The notes under the pieces were generated by a model that was not told where the DNA came from, did not search any database, and saw only the letters and a program-made list of their open reading frames with translations. The position numbers and the translations under genes were made by a program. Below are positions 44,232 to 58,746 of a stretch of 64,000 nt of DNA, piece by piece. The stretch's first letter is position 1. Every line of letters begins with the position of its first letter. The stretch covers positions 244,412-308,411 of the forward strand of contig JAHLKH010000003.1 in assembly GCA_025526915.1 (NCBI GenBank), read 5' to 3'. This stretch comes from Entophlyctis helioformis (taxonomy: Eukaryota > Chytridiomycota > Chytridiomycetes > Chytridiales > Chytriomycetaceae).

Positions 44232-46259
44232 ATGGGTGGTGAGCACAGCAAGCTGAGCAAGTCGAGCAAGTCGAGCAGCAAGTCGGCACTTCCTGCCGCT
44301 GCGCCTGTCGCCGCCGTCTCTGCTCCCTCGTCGGCATCGACCGCCGTCGTGCACGAGTCGTTTGCTCCCGATGCCGTTGCTGTGTCCGAGCCAATCCCCA
44401 AGGCAGCGAGTGCCGATGCAGCCGCCCCTCTGGCCGTCCAAGCCGTCGCATCAACCGTTGCCGTCGCCGAGGCTGTCGACGCCGAGGTTTCTGAAACACC
44501 CGCTGCTCCTCAAAAGGCGGCCGAGGCAACTGCCGATCTTTCCCCAATCCTCGCAACACCTTCTGCAACACCTCCAGCAATGACCCCCGCCGCCCACCAC
44601 AAGGTCGTCATCATTGGCTCTGGCCCCGCTGGCCACACCGCCGCCATCTACCTCGCCCGTGCCAACCTCAACCCCGTCATGTACGAGGGCTTCCTCGCTG
44701 CCGGTGCGTTTGCCACGGCTTGGCGATACTGCCGCTGGTGTCTCCTTGCATGCCTGCCGTGCCGCCTCTGTTTGTTGGACTGACATGTGCCTGCCCTCTC
44801 GTCGCTGCTTGCGTGTCTGCTGCACAGGCATTGCTGCCGGCGGCCAGCTCACCACCACCACCGAGGTCGAGAACTGTAAGCATACGCTGCATGTGCTGCA
44901 TGTGCTGCTGGCTGCCGTTGTCCGTCTTGGCACTGCTGCCCGTCCACCACTGCGGCCGTCTGCCGTGCCCATCACCTGCTGACCCTCTCGACCGCTTTGA
45001 TCTCCATGGCTTCGCGTGCCGCTGCCTGTGACGCTCGCCTGCGCTGCTGCGTGAACATCCACATCGACCCACGGCCATGTGCACACAGTCCCTGGCTTCC
45101 CGGCTGGTCTCTCTGGCACCGAGCTCATGGACCGCGTAAGTCTCTCTCTCCCATACCGTCTCCCCGTCTCTCCTCCCATGCCGTCTGTCTGCAGCGGCGT
45201 GGTGTGCACATCCCGCAGCGGCCGCCACACATTGCTGCGTTTTTATTGTCCCAATTGTTCCGCGTCCGCACCATGCTCACATTCTTCCGCTTCCGCGTGC
45301 CGTGCCGTGCCACTCTGCAGATGAAGGAGCAGTCCATCAAGTTCGGCACCACGATCATCACCGAGACCATCTCCAAGGTCGACTTCTCCCAGCGCCCCTT
45401 CAAGCTCTGGCGTGAGGACAACGAGGAGGAGAAGGACGTCATCTTCGCCGACTCGGTCGTCATCGCCACTGGTGCTACCGCCAAGCGCGTAAGTCGCCGC
45501 CTGCCGCCCATGGCCGTCTGATCCTTTACCGACCACCCAGCACTCACGCCATGCATACTCCTGTCGTTTGCAGCTCTTCATCGAGGGCGAGGACACATTC
45601 TGGCAGTCCGGCATCTCTGCCTGTGCCGTCTGCGACGGTGCTGTTCCCATCTTCCGCAACAAGCGTAAGCCGTTGCTTCGCACACTGCACCACATGCGCT
45701 CGCAATCCATCTGACCACATCCCCCCCCCCCCCCCCCCCCTTTGTCTCGCCCGCAGCCCTTGTTGTCGTTGGTGGCGGCGACTCGGCCTCTGAGGAGGCT
45801 ACTTTCCTCACAAAGTACGCGTCCAAGGTGTACCTCCTTGTTCGTCGCGACAAGCTCCGTGCCTCCAAGGTCATGGCCGACCGTGTCATGAAGCACCCCA
45901 AGGTCGAGATCCTCTGGAACAAGGTTCCCGTCAAGGCCGAGGGCGACAGCCTCCTCAACAACCTCGTCATCGAGGACACCGTCACTGGCGAGCGCACCAA
46001 CCTTGCCGTCAACGGCCTCTTCTACGCCATTGGCCACACCCCCAACACCGCCGTGTTCAAGGGCCAGGTCGACCTCCACGACAACGGATACATCAAGGTC
46101 AAGGAGAACAACAACGTCGCGTCGTCGTACACCAGCGTCGAGGGTGTCTTTGCTTGCGGTGACGTCCAGGACTTTACCTACCGCCAGGCCGTCACTGCTG
46201 CGGGCTCTGGCTGCATGGCCGCTCTTGACTGTGAGCGCTGGCTCGAGGGCCAGGAGTAA
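44232..46259 (+). CDS. TRR1: Thioredoxin reductase with N-terminal extension and myristoylation-type start
   Basis: Six exons, 44232-44703, 44828-44875, 45089-45135, 45321-45488, 45574-45664 and 45757-46259; 442 residues against about 320 for a usual low-molecular-weight enzyme. The FAD motif [20 protein letters not shown], redox-active CAVC (Cys262 and Cys265), NADPH motif [16 protein letters not shown] and the FACGDVQD end motif are intact. It reduces thioredoxin with NADPH. The extra 116 residues are Ala/Ser-rich and begin MGGEHSKL, a good N-myristoylation sequence (Gly2, Ser6, Lys7). A second in-frame ATG at 44580 ([13 protein letters not shown]) would give the ordinary cytosolic enzyme. 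Intron 5 contains a run of about 20 C. Confidence 0.95.
45719..45741. repeat. Poly(C) homopolymer in thioredoxin reductase intron 5
   Basis: About 21 consecutive C residues ending 15 nt before the CAG acceptor, serving as an extreme pyrimidine tract. The exact length is unlikely to be reliable. Confidence 0.9.
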
Positions 46260-46432
46260 AGGCTTACTCCTGTCGCTTGGCCTGTCACGCCGCCTCCTCT
46301 TGACAGCGGAGATGGCTGCACTCGCCCAACGGTGCACTCGCCCGTTCTTCGTCTCTTTATTGTCACCATCTCCCCTTTCCATGGTCTGTCCGATATAATC
46401 AGAAGCACATCCATCTCATCCATCTGATCCCT

Positions 46433-48039
46433 TCATTCATCACTATTATCCTCAAAGCAGTATCGCAATAGCCGCTGCTCGAGCAGCATGTCCAAGCGCG
46501 CTCGGATTGCCAGCACAGGAAACAGCCGATCATGCTCAATGGCAGCCGGCTTGGGTAGCACCAGCTGCACATAATGCAGTGCTTCGGTTGCGGTCGCATA
46601 GTTGTGTAGCACATTGATCCTGCCCAGACACTCGGCCATGAGTTTCCACCACGACAGGCTCTTGCTCAGAGGTGTTCCCCGAATATCCTTGACTGGCGCG
46701 TGTCCGGTTCCGCGGACTAGCTTGATGCCCAGCAAGCCAGCCGATGTGCCCAGACCGCCAGCAAGAGAATGGGCATTGTGCGGCGTTCCAGCGGCCGTCA
46801 GTGCACCCTGCACCACAAGCGTCGTGCCGTGCTGGAACCGGCCAAAGGCGTCCTGCAGCAGCTCGGCCACGTGCTCAAAGGCTGGCTCGAAACAAGATCG
46901 TCTGCCTTGCCGGATCCCTGCCACGACCTGCCTGCGTATCTGGTGTGTGACATTGAGCTCGAAAACCGAGTCGCTGCTCATGTACAGCGCGTACAGGTCT
47001 TGCGCCGCGTTCTGGCACATCTCGGCCGACCCAAACTCTGTTCCCGCAAACGCCTCGACATCAATGAGGAAGAACTGGTTGCCGACGCTGCTGGATGAGC
47101 CGTCGGTCTGCTTCGCGTTTTGGCATAGCGAGGTGCCATTCTTTTACAAGCGCTTACCAGGTTCTCGATAGTCTGCTCTTGGAGGAGGTGGCCGATGAAA
47201 AAGCAAAGAGGCAGCGAGCTCATGAGGAGTGCCGGGAGGCCGTGCTTCTGGATGTCGCGGACGCTGACATCGACTGGATCGTCTGCGTACACGGCTTCGT
47301 TGAGACGCAGTGTCTCGTCATTAGTGGACAGCTGTGCTGCCAGATGGATGGACCGATGGACCTGGCTGATCAGCGTGCATGGATGCGGCCTGCTGTTGCT
47401 CTTGCTGGCTTTTCCGGCAGGTTTGCTGCTACTACTGCTAGTCATCGCTGGTTTGCTGCCAAGACTGAGTCCAGCAAACGCAGAAGAGACAGTCTCGAGT
47501 CCTATGCTTGGCTGCGAGTGCTGACTGTCAAGCGATGCCCCCGCCTGATCCGTGGTGCTGCTTCTGCTACTGCTACTGCTGCTGCTGCTGCTGGATCTCG
47601 AAGTCGACGCGCCACCGTCGGATGAATCCTCCGTTGATGTGGGCAGATCTCGCGCCAGATCCGAGGCAGGCAGCGTCACAGGAACGGAGGCCGAGGCGGA
47701 GGAAGACGACGAGGGCAGCTGTCCGTCAGCAGGTGCAAACTGCTCGACTCGAAACTCTGAGGCTGCCAGTGTCAGCATGGACACCGCTGACGGCTCGATG
47801 GGCAGGAATAACGGCAGATGAGCACGTTTTACGAGGCTCGACAGCGACATGGTTTGTGCGTGAACAGACTTGCTGCGTAGGCGAAGAGTCTGCACACTTG
47901 TCGGCTGCCTTGCGGGCTCTGAGGGCATCTCCACATGCTTTGCGGTTGCACCTGTGGATGATGGTGCTACAGATGCAATGCTCGATGGGTCTGAAGGTGC
48001 AGACGGTTTCGACTTGTACCCAAAGCCAAGCAGCGACAT
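46433..48039 (-). CDS. RGS-domain protein, tandem copy 1
   Basis: Two exons, 48039-47158 and 47074-46433; 507 residues. The first half is Ser-rich and disordered. The RGS-like domain spans about residues 265-385: VSVRDIQKHGLPALLMSSLP, LCFFIGHLLQEQTIEN, then after the splice FFLIDVEAFAGTEFG, AQDLYALYMSSDSVFELNV, IRRQVVAGIR and LLQDAFGRFQHG. About 120 further residues follow, ending AIRARLDMLLEQRLLRYCF. RGS domains stimulate G-alpha GTPase activity; key contact residues cannot be judged from memory. The neighbouring gene at 48357-50426 has the same order, splice position and phase, so these are tandem duplicates. Convergent with thioredoxin reductase. Confidence 0.82.
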
Positions 48040-48356
48040 GGCAGGCTGTGTGGAGGGCTGTTCAGCAAAGTGTGAATGTCTTGGAGCACTTGTGTCTGCA
48101 CCTGTTCAGCTCAGTGGAACAACAGTGGGTTGGCCAGACTGAACACTCGCGCCACCACAAACTCCGCTTGCGGCCAAGAGTACCTCGATGAACGGATCTG
48201 CATGACGCAAACGCGGCATATCTGGTCACAAAGCGACACAGCGATACAGCGGCTCAAAGCGTCGCAGGCTCGAGCAACAAAAAGAAAACATCATTCATTC
48301 ATGGCTGGCAGAATGTTTGGACAGACAAGCGGTTGTTTGGTGGGCTTGAACAAGGG
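48040..48356. other. Intergenic between tandem RGS genes
   Basis: 317 bp serving as 3' flank of copy 2 and promoter of copy 1. No coding sequence or repeats stand out. Confidence 0.6.
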
Positions 48357-50426
48357 CTATGCGCGGGATCCACTGACAAAGTAAGGCGTGAGACGGTCCT
48401 CGACAAGAATGTCGAGGCGGGCACGGATGGCCCACACTTGCTTGCGGCGGTAGTCATCGAGCGAAGGGCTGTCTCTTGGGACAGCATCACGGAGCAGCTC
48501 GACGACACGGCGGGCCGCAGGCTCAGAGTGCACGACCGCGTGAAGACCAAGATCCTCCGCCATCATGCTGTAGTATGGTGTAGCCTTGAAGCGTCCATAC
48601 GCATCCTCCAGCAGCGACGCCATTTCTTGCAGTGCGCGACGGAAGCATGCAAGCGAAAAGGACTGGATGCCGTCGGCGACTGCGCGACGAACCTTGTGGG
48701 ACACATTGATCTCAAACAGGGCGTCCTTGGCGAGGTACAGAGCAAACAGGTCTTGGGCCGCACGCTGCAGATCCTCGTTGCTCTCAAAGACGGTCTGCTC
48801 AAAGTCGTGCGCATCGAGAACAAAAAACTGTGCATGGACAGATCAGACAGTCGGCACACGGGCGGATGGTTAGCTAATCCAGCCGTGATGGACCGCAGGA
48901 GTCGTCAGTCGAGTTACCAGAATCTCAGGGACTTGCTCCTTGAGAAGGTTGAGCGTAAAGTAACACAGTGGCAGGTTGCTCATGAGCATCGCCCACAGAC
49001 CGTCGCGACGGATCTGCTGGACGGGCACGTCAACTGGGCACGCCTCGCCAAAGATGGCAGAGATCTTGCGCAGCGATCCGCTGGACATGAGGATCGGCTG
49101 TGAAATGGCTGCAGCGCCATGGCTCGTGGAGGTTGATCCTCTGCGGAGCGAGTCTCGAGAAAAGATGGACATGCTGCTGATGGCGCTCATCACACTCATC
49201 CGTGCATTCGACCGGGTGGTTCCTACACTGGACCGGTTGTCTTTGTTGCTGTTGCTGCTGCTGTTCATGCTGTGGCGGATGTTGATGTTGCTGCCGCTGC
49301 TGCCGTTGGCGCTCACCTGCACGTTCTCGTTCTCCTCTTCGGAAATGCTCATGCCGGCTCTGCCCGACATGGAGGACGACTCGGACGAAGGGGCAGCTGC
49401 CACAATAGACAGGGCAGCGTGGCTTTGTGCACGCGACAGGAGCGAGTCGACGGACATGGGCCGCGGCTTGCGCTTGAATGTCTGTGAGATGGACTCGGCC
49501 TTGGCAGCCTGTGCAGGCGTTGCGGTGCCCGAGTGCTGGATCTCCTGGAGCCAAGTGAGCCAGCCAATGTCGGCCTCGCTGGGGTCCCGCGCAGAGCTGA
49601 CGCTTCCATGCGACCCGCGCCGCTTCCACGCCTCTGGCGTCAGATTCGCGCCTGTTGCGATGCTGCGCGAGGTAGTGATGGCCGCCTGTAGCTGGCCGCA
49701 GGGCGACTGCGGCTCGGTGGGCGACAGCAAGAGGGCTTCGGTGAGCGAGTTCTTGGAGATGCTCAGGTGGCTCGGCCGCTTGACCTGCGTGCTGTGTCCC
49801 TGGCCGCTTACGTCGTCGTCGTCGTCGATCGTGTGGATTCCCTGCGGGGGAGCCGTCGCGTTCAGAGCCTGAATGTTGGCGCTGCTCAGCTCGTGGCTCA
49901 GCGTCGAGGTCGAGTCTGCGTGGCCCCATTCGCCGCCTTTGAAGCCGAGCGCAGCATCCAGCGACGCGGACTTGGCATGGCGGGCACGGCCACTGGCATT
50001 GCCTGCAGCAGCCATGGCCGCCGGACGCAGGCCGCCCTCGGAAGGCACGCCCGAGACTGCTTCCGTTGCAGCCTTGGCACCCAAGGTGGCGCCGTAAAAC
50101 ATTCCGACCTTGGACGCCGAGCCAGCGCCGACCAGAATAGGAATGCGGTGCTCGCCAAAGAAGCGCATGCACTTTTCCTTTGAGCGGGAGTCCCGGGCCT
50201 GGAAGGTTGTGTTGAGGTCGACAGGCACCTTGCGGTTCTCCTTGGGCGGCATCGGCAGCAGCGTCGCCGTGGACGACGACGCCCCGTTGGCGAATGCGAG
50301 CGAGTGCGCATGGCCAACGCCATTCATGCCACTGGCGTACGAGTGGGCGAGAAGCCCCATCGAGCTGTGGGCGGTGTCGGTCGGGGACGTGGGCGAGCTG
50401 GCCGTGAACGAGTCGTTGAGGCCCAT
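48357..50426 (-). CDS. RGS-domain protein, tandem copy 2
   Basis: Two exons, 50426-48918 and 48827-48357; 659 residues. The long N-terminal region is Ser-rich, with KEKCMRFFGEHRIP near residue 80 and LRKISAIFGEACPVDV just before the domain; both resemble the LxxhhG motif of the RGS protein at 22877-26291. The RGS-like domain reads VQQIRRDGLWAMLMSNLPLC, YFTLNLLKEQVPEIL, FFVLDAHDFEQTVFE, AAQDLFALYLAKDALFEINV, VRRAVADGIQ and LLEDAYGRFKATPYY. The tail ends VWAIRARLDILVEDRLTPYF, matching copy 1. Role by family: regulator of heterotrimeric G-protein signalling. It is divergent from calcineurin A. Confidence 0.85.
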
Positions 50427-50858
50427 GGCTTGTCTGGCAAAGTGTGTGTGTGGCTTTGGTTGTGTGGCAAAGTGGAAGGTACCAAAGTGAGCGCACAAGA
50501 CTGAACGGAGACTGAAAGGTCCGCGACTTTGTGGCTGAGCGAGATGGAACAGTTTCAGAAGGCGGGCCGCAGACCGTGTTTCAGACACCAACGTGAGGGC
50601 GGGCGGACTGGCGTGCGCCTCTTGGACTGGCTGTCTGGCTGGCTGGCTGGCGCGTGGGAGATCAGCAGGGCGGTCCAGAGCCGCAACGGACGGCCAGCCG
50701 CCGCCAGCCGTTGCCAGCCACGGCAAGCACGGCAAGTGCGGCAAGCACGGCAAGTGCGGCAAGTGCGGCAAGCACGGCAAGTGCGGCAAGTGCGGCATGC
50801 GCGACGTGCAGCCCGCGTTTACAGCTATTTTGCTGCCATCTCAGAAACGCAACACGAA
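50427..50858. other. Divergent promoter between RGS copy 2 and calcineurin A
   Basis: 432 bp containing ctggctgtctggctggctgg (near 50627-50652) and a 9-bp repeat array at 50720-50798. No coding pattern is seen. Confidence 0.6.
50720..50798. repeat. 9-bp tandem repeat CGGCAAG(CA/TG)
   Basis: Eight or nine copies alternating between cggcaagca and cggcaagtg, ending 60 bp before the calcineurin A start codon. Confidence 0.9.
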
Positions 50859-54016
<3,158 letters not shown>

Positions 54017-54372
54017 TCTCCCTCCAGCTGATATCCCGGCAGCTGCTCCCTTCCTTTTTCGCCACCCATGTCTACCGCCATTTATCCCCTCCGCCTTACT
54101 CCCGTTCCATGGTGCCTTTTATCCGTCTGTCTCTCCTGTTTCGCTTCGAAATGCACGTTGCGTTCGACTATCTTTTCTCGGTTACTTTTCTTGCATATTG
54201 TTTGTCGCGTCGCAAAGAGTCGCGTCTCAAAGAGTCGCGTCTCAAAGAGTCGCGTCGCAAAGAGTCGCGTCGCAAAGAGTCGCGTCGCAAACAGCTGCAT
54301 CGGCAAACCGTGGATGCGAGTCTCGTCACACCCTCTCTTCCGAAGCCCAGGCTTACCGCAATCGCAATAATC
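54017..54372. other. Leader and promoter of the coiled-coil protein gene
   Basis: 356 bp between the calcineurin stop and the next start codon on the same strand. It is pyrimidine-rich up to about 54180 and then holds a 15-bp repeat array (54204-54295). An upstream ATG at 54109 is in frame with the downstream gene but would read through the array (KESRLKESR repeats); less likely to be the start. Confidence 0.6.
54204..54295. repeat. 15-bp tandem repeat GTCGCGTC(G/T)CAAAGA
   Basis: Six near-perfect copies ending about 77 bp upstream of the start codon at 54373. The position immediately upstream suggests a 5'-UTR or binding-site array. Confidence 0.92.
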
Positions 54373-56724
54373 ATGTCCGTGGTGCAGAACAGCCTAGACG
54401 GGTACACGGCTGTTGCAGGTGGCTTCAAGGGCAATGACTCGTCGGCGGCTGCAGTCGCACCTGCACAAGATGCGCTTCGTCCGCGAACGTCGCATGTTCA
54501 CCCTGCTTTTGCTGACCCATCCGGCCCGTCGCCGGATCCTGCGAGCAGCCAGAATCAGCCAGTACAGCAGTCATCACTCCTTTCCACGGCTTGGGCTCCT
54601 GCAGGTGCTCTTGCTGCAAACGCCACAGAAGGTCAGGCCAGCGTCGCCAGCAACAGCAACGCAGGTGCAAACAGCCCGTCTCTGCCACCGCTCGATCGCA
54701 AGCCTCGTCGCGGCCAGTCGTTTGGCGCCAGTCCGTCACCGACACCCTCCCGCTCGTCTGCAATCTTTGCCACGCCTGCGTTGCTGGCTCCGGTCTCTGC
54801 GGATCCGCAGACGTCCCAAGCCAAGCAGGCCGACAAGGAAATCAAGGATCCATTTGCTGACCAGCCGCCGTCGCCCGATGGGTCGAGAGTCTCGCCGACA
54901 GATGCCGCACCAGCCGTTGTGCTCCATCCTGATCACACCCAGCACGCATGGGCCGATCCGCAGCCAGCCAGCAGCCAACACGAGCACGAGCAGCAGGCTG
55001 CACGCAGTCTGCAGCAAGTTGTTGTCCAGGTTGTTCCGCAAACAAGCGACGTGGATCTTGAAGCGCAGAGCGGCCGCAACTCCATTCTCGCGCCCCTGCC
55101 AACAGCGGCCGCTCGACCTGCAGTAGCGACATCGGGCTGGATCCAACCAGGCGACTCTGTGCATGCCTCTGACGACCAAGACCAGCCCGATACGGCTCCA
55201 AGTGCACACATTGCACAATCAAATGCACCGGCATCGCCAGCATCGTCGTCATCGGGCCAACCACCAGCGCTGCCTTCCCGCACAGCCAAGCATGGAGACC
55301 GCATCAAAAGCTCTGCCATGCGTGCCGTCCAAGGCAATCTCTCGGCCGACGACATCCTCGTCGAGGAAAAGGAAAACAACGAGTATGTCGAGGTCAATGT
55401 GGGCAACCGACGCCGCATGTCGTCCAAGGACTTTTCGCGTCGCAAGAGCGTCATGGCGTTTATCAAGAAGGCCATGAACACGGCTGTGCACGGCTCGGCT
55501 TTGCGCAACGACGAGCGCGCAGGGTCTAGCGGGTCACTCAAGAGTGATGAAGAGGCTGCTGAAGACCATGACACGTACGCAGCTGGCGGCAGTGAGGCGG
55601 GCTCGCCGTCAAGGGGCGGCCCTTCATCAGCAGGATCGGCTCATGCAGCGGCTATGGCGGCGGCAGCTGCAACGTCTGCCATGCTGTCGACTGGCGATCA
55701 GACTCTATCCTCGCGTGCCGAAGCACCCAAGAAGCGAAAGTCGATCTTTGCAGCACTTGTTGGCACCACCATGTCGGGATCAAGAGAAAACGTTCGCAGC
55801 ATGTCCATCTCTGGACCGTCGCACCTCATGCCAACGACGACCCCGCTCACATCATCTGCAAGTCGGCTGGCGCCTGCCACGGATACAGCCACATCGCCCG
55901 ACTCGCTGTCGCCGTTGATCCCATCGGCTGCTGCCGCGTCTGCTGCAGCTGCTGCATCGGCTGCTGCACTTGCACCTGCATTTCCTCAGTCATCAGCTGC
56001 GTCGCCGTCGGCTGGAATATCCGGCCCACCACCACCACCACCATCTGCATCCACGCGTCCATTATCCATGCAGCTCAGCGGTCCCTCTGCCGCAATGCTT
56101 GCCATGGCTGCCATCGCAGCCGCGTCATCCCAACAGCAACAGCAGCAGCAAACATCAGCAAGCAACCGGATCTCACTGCAGGATTTCCCGTCGTCTCGTC
56201 CACGCACTCGCCAGTCATCCATCTCCACCTCTGGCTCGGGCGCTGGCAGTCGGCCACCTGCGATGAAGCGCCACGGCTCAGACGTCACGTCCAGCACCGT
56301 TGCACAAAACACCTCCGTCATCCAGCCGAGTCTCCAGGGAGTCCCACCCCCACCACCGCACCACGCTGTATCCGCAGGAAGCACCACCGATCCTGCCACG
56401 TCTGGACAGCAGACCGCCCACGACTCGCCCACACCGGTTCGCGTCGAAAAGCTGCAGAGGCGGCGGTCCACCAAGTCGGGCGATGTGGTCATGAAACGCG
56501 TCGAGCGGCTCGAGGAGACGGTGCGCTTGATGCAAGAGCAGGTCGATGGGCTTATCAAGTCACAGGAAGAGACTCTGAAGATGCTGCACGAAGAGCGTGC
56601 GGCTCGGTCCAAGCTCGAGCGCGAGGTGGATGCATTGCGCATGCGGTCGTCGCAAGTCTCGAGCCAATCTGCACAGCAAGAACAGCAAGAACAGCAACAA
56701 CCAGAGCAGCACGTTGACGAGTAG
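54373..56724 (+). CDS. Low-complexity protein with C-terminal coiled coil, family not recognised
   Basis: Uninterrupted 783-codon frame from ATG 54373 (MSVVQNSLDGYTAVAGG). Most is Ser/Pro/Ala-rich and predicted disordered. A basic, ordered-looking segment lies at about residues 330-375 (DDILVEEKENNEYVEVNVGN, then RRRMSSKDFSRRKSVMAFIK and KAMNTAVHG), and a coiled coil at about 695-760 (MKRVERLEETVRLMQEQVDG, then LIKSQEETLKMLHEERAARS), with a Gln/Glu tail. The RRMSS and RRKS sites resemble basophilic kinase targets, which fits a signalling scaffold; that is only inference. It follows calcineurin A by 356 bp on the same strand. Confidence 0.7.
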   Translation: MSVVQNSLDGYTAVAGGFKGNDSSAAAVAPAQDALRPRTSHVHPAFADPSGPSPDPASSQNQPVQQSSLLSTAWAPAGALAANATEGQASVASNSNAGANSPSLPPLDRKPRRGQSFGASPSPTPSRSSAIFATPALLAPVSADPQTSQAKQADKEIKDPFADQPPSPDGSRVSPTDAAPAVVLHPDHTQHAWADPQPASSQHEHEQQAARSLQQVVVQVVPQTSDVDLEAQSGRNSILAPLPTAAARPAVATSGWIQPGDSVHASDDQDQPDTAPSAHIAQSNAPASPASSSSGQPPALPSRTAKHGDRIKSSAMRAVQGNLSADDILVEEKENNEYVEVNVGNRRRMSSKDFSRRKSVMAFIKKAMNTAVHGSALRNDERAGSSGSLKSDEEAAEDHDTYAAGGSEAGSPSRGGPSSAGSAHAAAMAAAAATSAMLSTGDQTLSSRAEAPKKRKSIFAALVGTTMSGSRENVRSMSISGPSHLMPTTTPLTSSASRLAPATDTATSPDSLSPLIPSAAAASAAAAASAAALAPAFPQSSAASPSAGISGPPPPPPSASTRPLSMQLSGPSAAMLAMAAIAAASSQQQQQQQTSASNRISLQDFPSSRPRTRQSSISTSGSGAGSRPPAMKRHGSDVTSSTVAQNTSVIQPSLQGVPPPPPHHAVSAGSTTDPATSGQQTAHDSPTPVRVEKLQRRRSTKSGDVVMKRVERLEETVRLMQEQVDGLIKSQEETLKMLHEERAARSKLEREVDALRMRSSQVSSQSAQQEQQEQQQPEQHVDE

Positions 56725-56859
56725 GACAAGCGTGTCTGACCAACTTATAGCTACTTGCTCGATCCCTCAGACACCGATTGTGCCTGCTCTCTTCTAGAAA
56801 GATCAATACAGCCATAAACTGCTCCAATGCGATCACCCGCCCCTCATTCATTCATTCAT

Positions 56860-58746
56860 TCATTCATCAATCGGAAACGACAGACAGAACTTGTCCTTGT
56901 CCGTCAGCACCAGACTCCGGCCGTCGGGGTTCCATTCGAGGCCCGTGATCTGAAAGTCCATGGCAGGCACTTCAATCGACTCGCAGCCCAGGTCGGCCTG
57001 CCAGAAATAGATGAATCCGGTGCCGCAGCAAAAGGCCAGACGGTCGGGCTGGCGTGGGTTCCACCGCACTTGGCGGATCGGTGTCTGCTGCATGATGAGT
57101 GCCTTTTGATGCAGACTGGACACGTCCCAGATCCAGAGACACGTGGGCATGTTGTCTGGGCGGGGACGTGGATTAGCGATGCGTGTGAACGTGATGGATC
57201 GGGCAGGCTGGAGTGACGTACCATTGCGCGTTGCAAGGTACCGGCCTGTGCAGCTAAACTCGGCGACACCGACCCCCATGCGCGGATTGGCCTTTTCCGG
57301 ATCGGCTCTGACCTGCGGGATGGTTACAGGAGGCTGGATGGCCTTGTCTGTCTCGACATTGCGGCACGTCAGACATCAGGCTTCATGCCGAGACTTGGCG
57401 CATGGCTTACACAACAGCTTGGGTCTGACTATGGATGTGGCGGTCCATGCTGCAACATCGCGCTCGTCGGAAATGTTGACTTCCTTATAGACAGTCTGTT
57501 TGTCCACACACTTGTCAGCAGTCTGCACGGATGGGCTGCATGTCATGTCGCTTACAATATCCCGAAAAGGAAGATTGGTAGGATGCGTCAGCTCAATAAG
57601 TGGCTTCCACGTGTAGTAGTTGAGCAGACGACACTGTCCAATGCAACGGCTGTCAGAAATGCCATACAGCGAGTGCACGCATGTATGCATGCATGCCACG
57701 AAGCAGACCTTTTGATCGTAGCTGCCTACTGCCAGAAACTGTCCAGATGGCGACCAGCGCACAGTCTTGATGCCGAGACCCATGTCGTATGCAGAGTAGT
57801 TGTGCACGAGACGGCCGTCGGGGTGGTAGATAAACACGTTGTACTGTTGCATGCAACTGCTCGTTAGCGATGGACAGCGACGGTTTGTGGGCAGTCTGTG
57901 CAAGCAGAAGCCAACCTCCAGACACGGCTCCCAGACCGCAATGAAGCGGCCATCTGGCGACCACGCGATGCCGTCCAGATCCTTGGTCGCGACTGGCCAT
58001 CTCTGTTTGCGACCCGTCAGCCAGCCAGACCCATGCTTGAGCGCAGCAAGCAATGCAAGCAATGCATACCTTGAGCAGAGTCCAGTCTTCGCATTCGTAG
58101 ATGCTGACAAAGTCCTTGGCGTCTGTTCGTTCTGCCAATGCAAAGTACTTGCCGTCGTTTCTGAAGCCGAATCCTGTCCGCATGAATGCAAGCAGAGTGA
58201 GCGTGGCTGCTGCTGCTGCATGGATGCACGTACACTCTGCACGATGGCATACCTCTGTCTGAGAACTTTGGGTACTGGATGTATGTTGCGTCCTTTGTGC
58301 ACAGCGACCATATGGTGATGCGCAGCTGTGGCGGAATGGCGTAAGCGAACCATGCAAGTCAGACAGACAGAGGCAGGCAGACAGGCAGCGCAGCACAACC
58401 GCACCTGAAAGTCCGAGAAGCTCATGAGATGCCTGCCGTCGGGCGTCCAGCGCACGGCCACGCAGCCGGCGATACCCTCGTCTATCTGCGCCGTCCACGA
58501 CTCGTCCGACAGCGAAAACACCTGGATGGTCGCCAGGCGGAACGACGCACAGAACAGGTACTGGCCGTCGGCCGACCAGCCAAAGTCCTGGATGTTGTCG
58601 ATGCACTTGAACAGGGCAACGAGCTGCAGAGTCTCTGTGCTGCGCACAAACAGCCGGTGCTCGAGCACAATGGCCAGGTGGTCGCCGTCTGGAGAGAAGC
58701 GGCACAGCGAGTTGCTGAGCTTGAACACGTCTGTGAAATCGGCCAT
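56860..58746 (-). CDS. WRAP73: WRAP73/WDR8 WD-repeat protein
   Basis: Nine exons, 58746-58405, 58325-58253, 58173-58070, 58002-57916, 57843-57709, 57633-57556, 57522-57411, 57347-57222 and 57155-56860; 450 residues, near the family length of 460. Recognisable stretches are FTDVFKLSNSLCRFSPDG, VRWTPDGRHLMSFSDFQ, LRITIWSLCTKDATYIQYPK, DLDGIAWSPDGRFIAVWEP, YSAYDMGLGIKTVRWSPSGQ, FLAVGSYDQK and RYLATRNDNMP, each in family order. WDR8/WRAP73 works at the centrosome or spindle pole body with a SSX2IP/Msd1-type partner in microtubule anchoring. All junctions keep the frame. The acceptor of exon 7 could instead lie at 57514. Confidence 0.93.

Noticed and set aside
50720..50798. Repeat array that superficially resembles a CRISPR
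   Set aside because: Units are 9 bp, contiguous and without spacers; the genome is eukaryotic.
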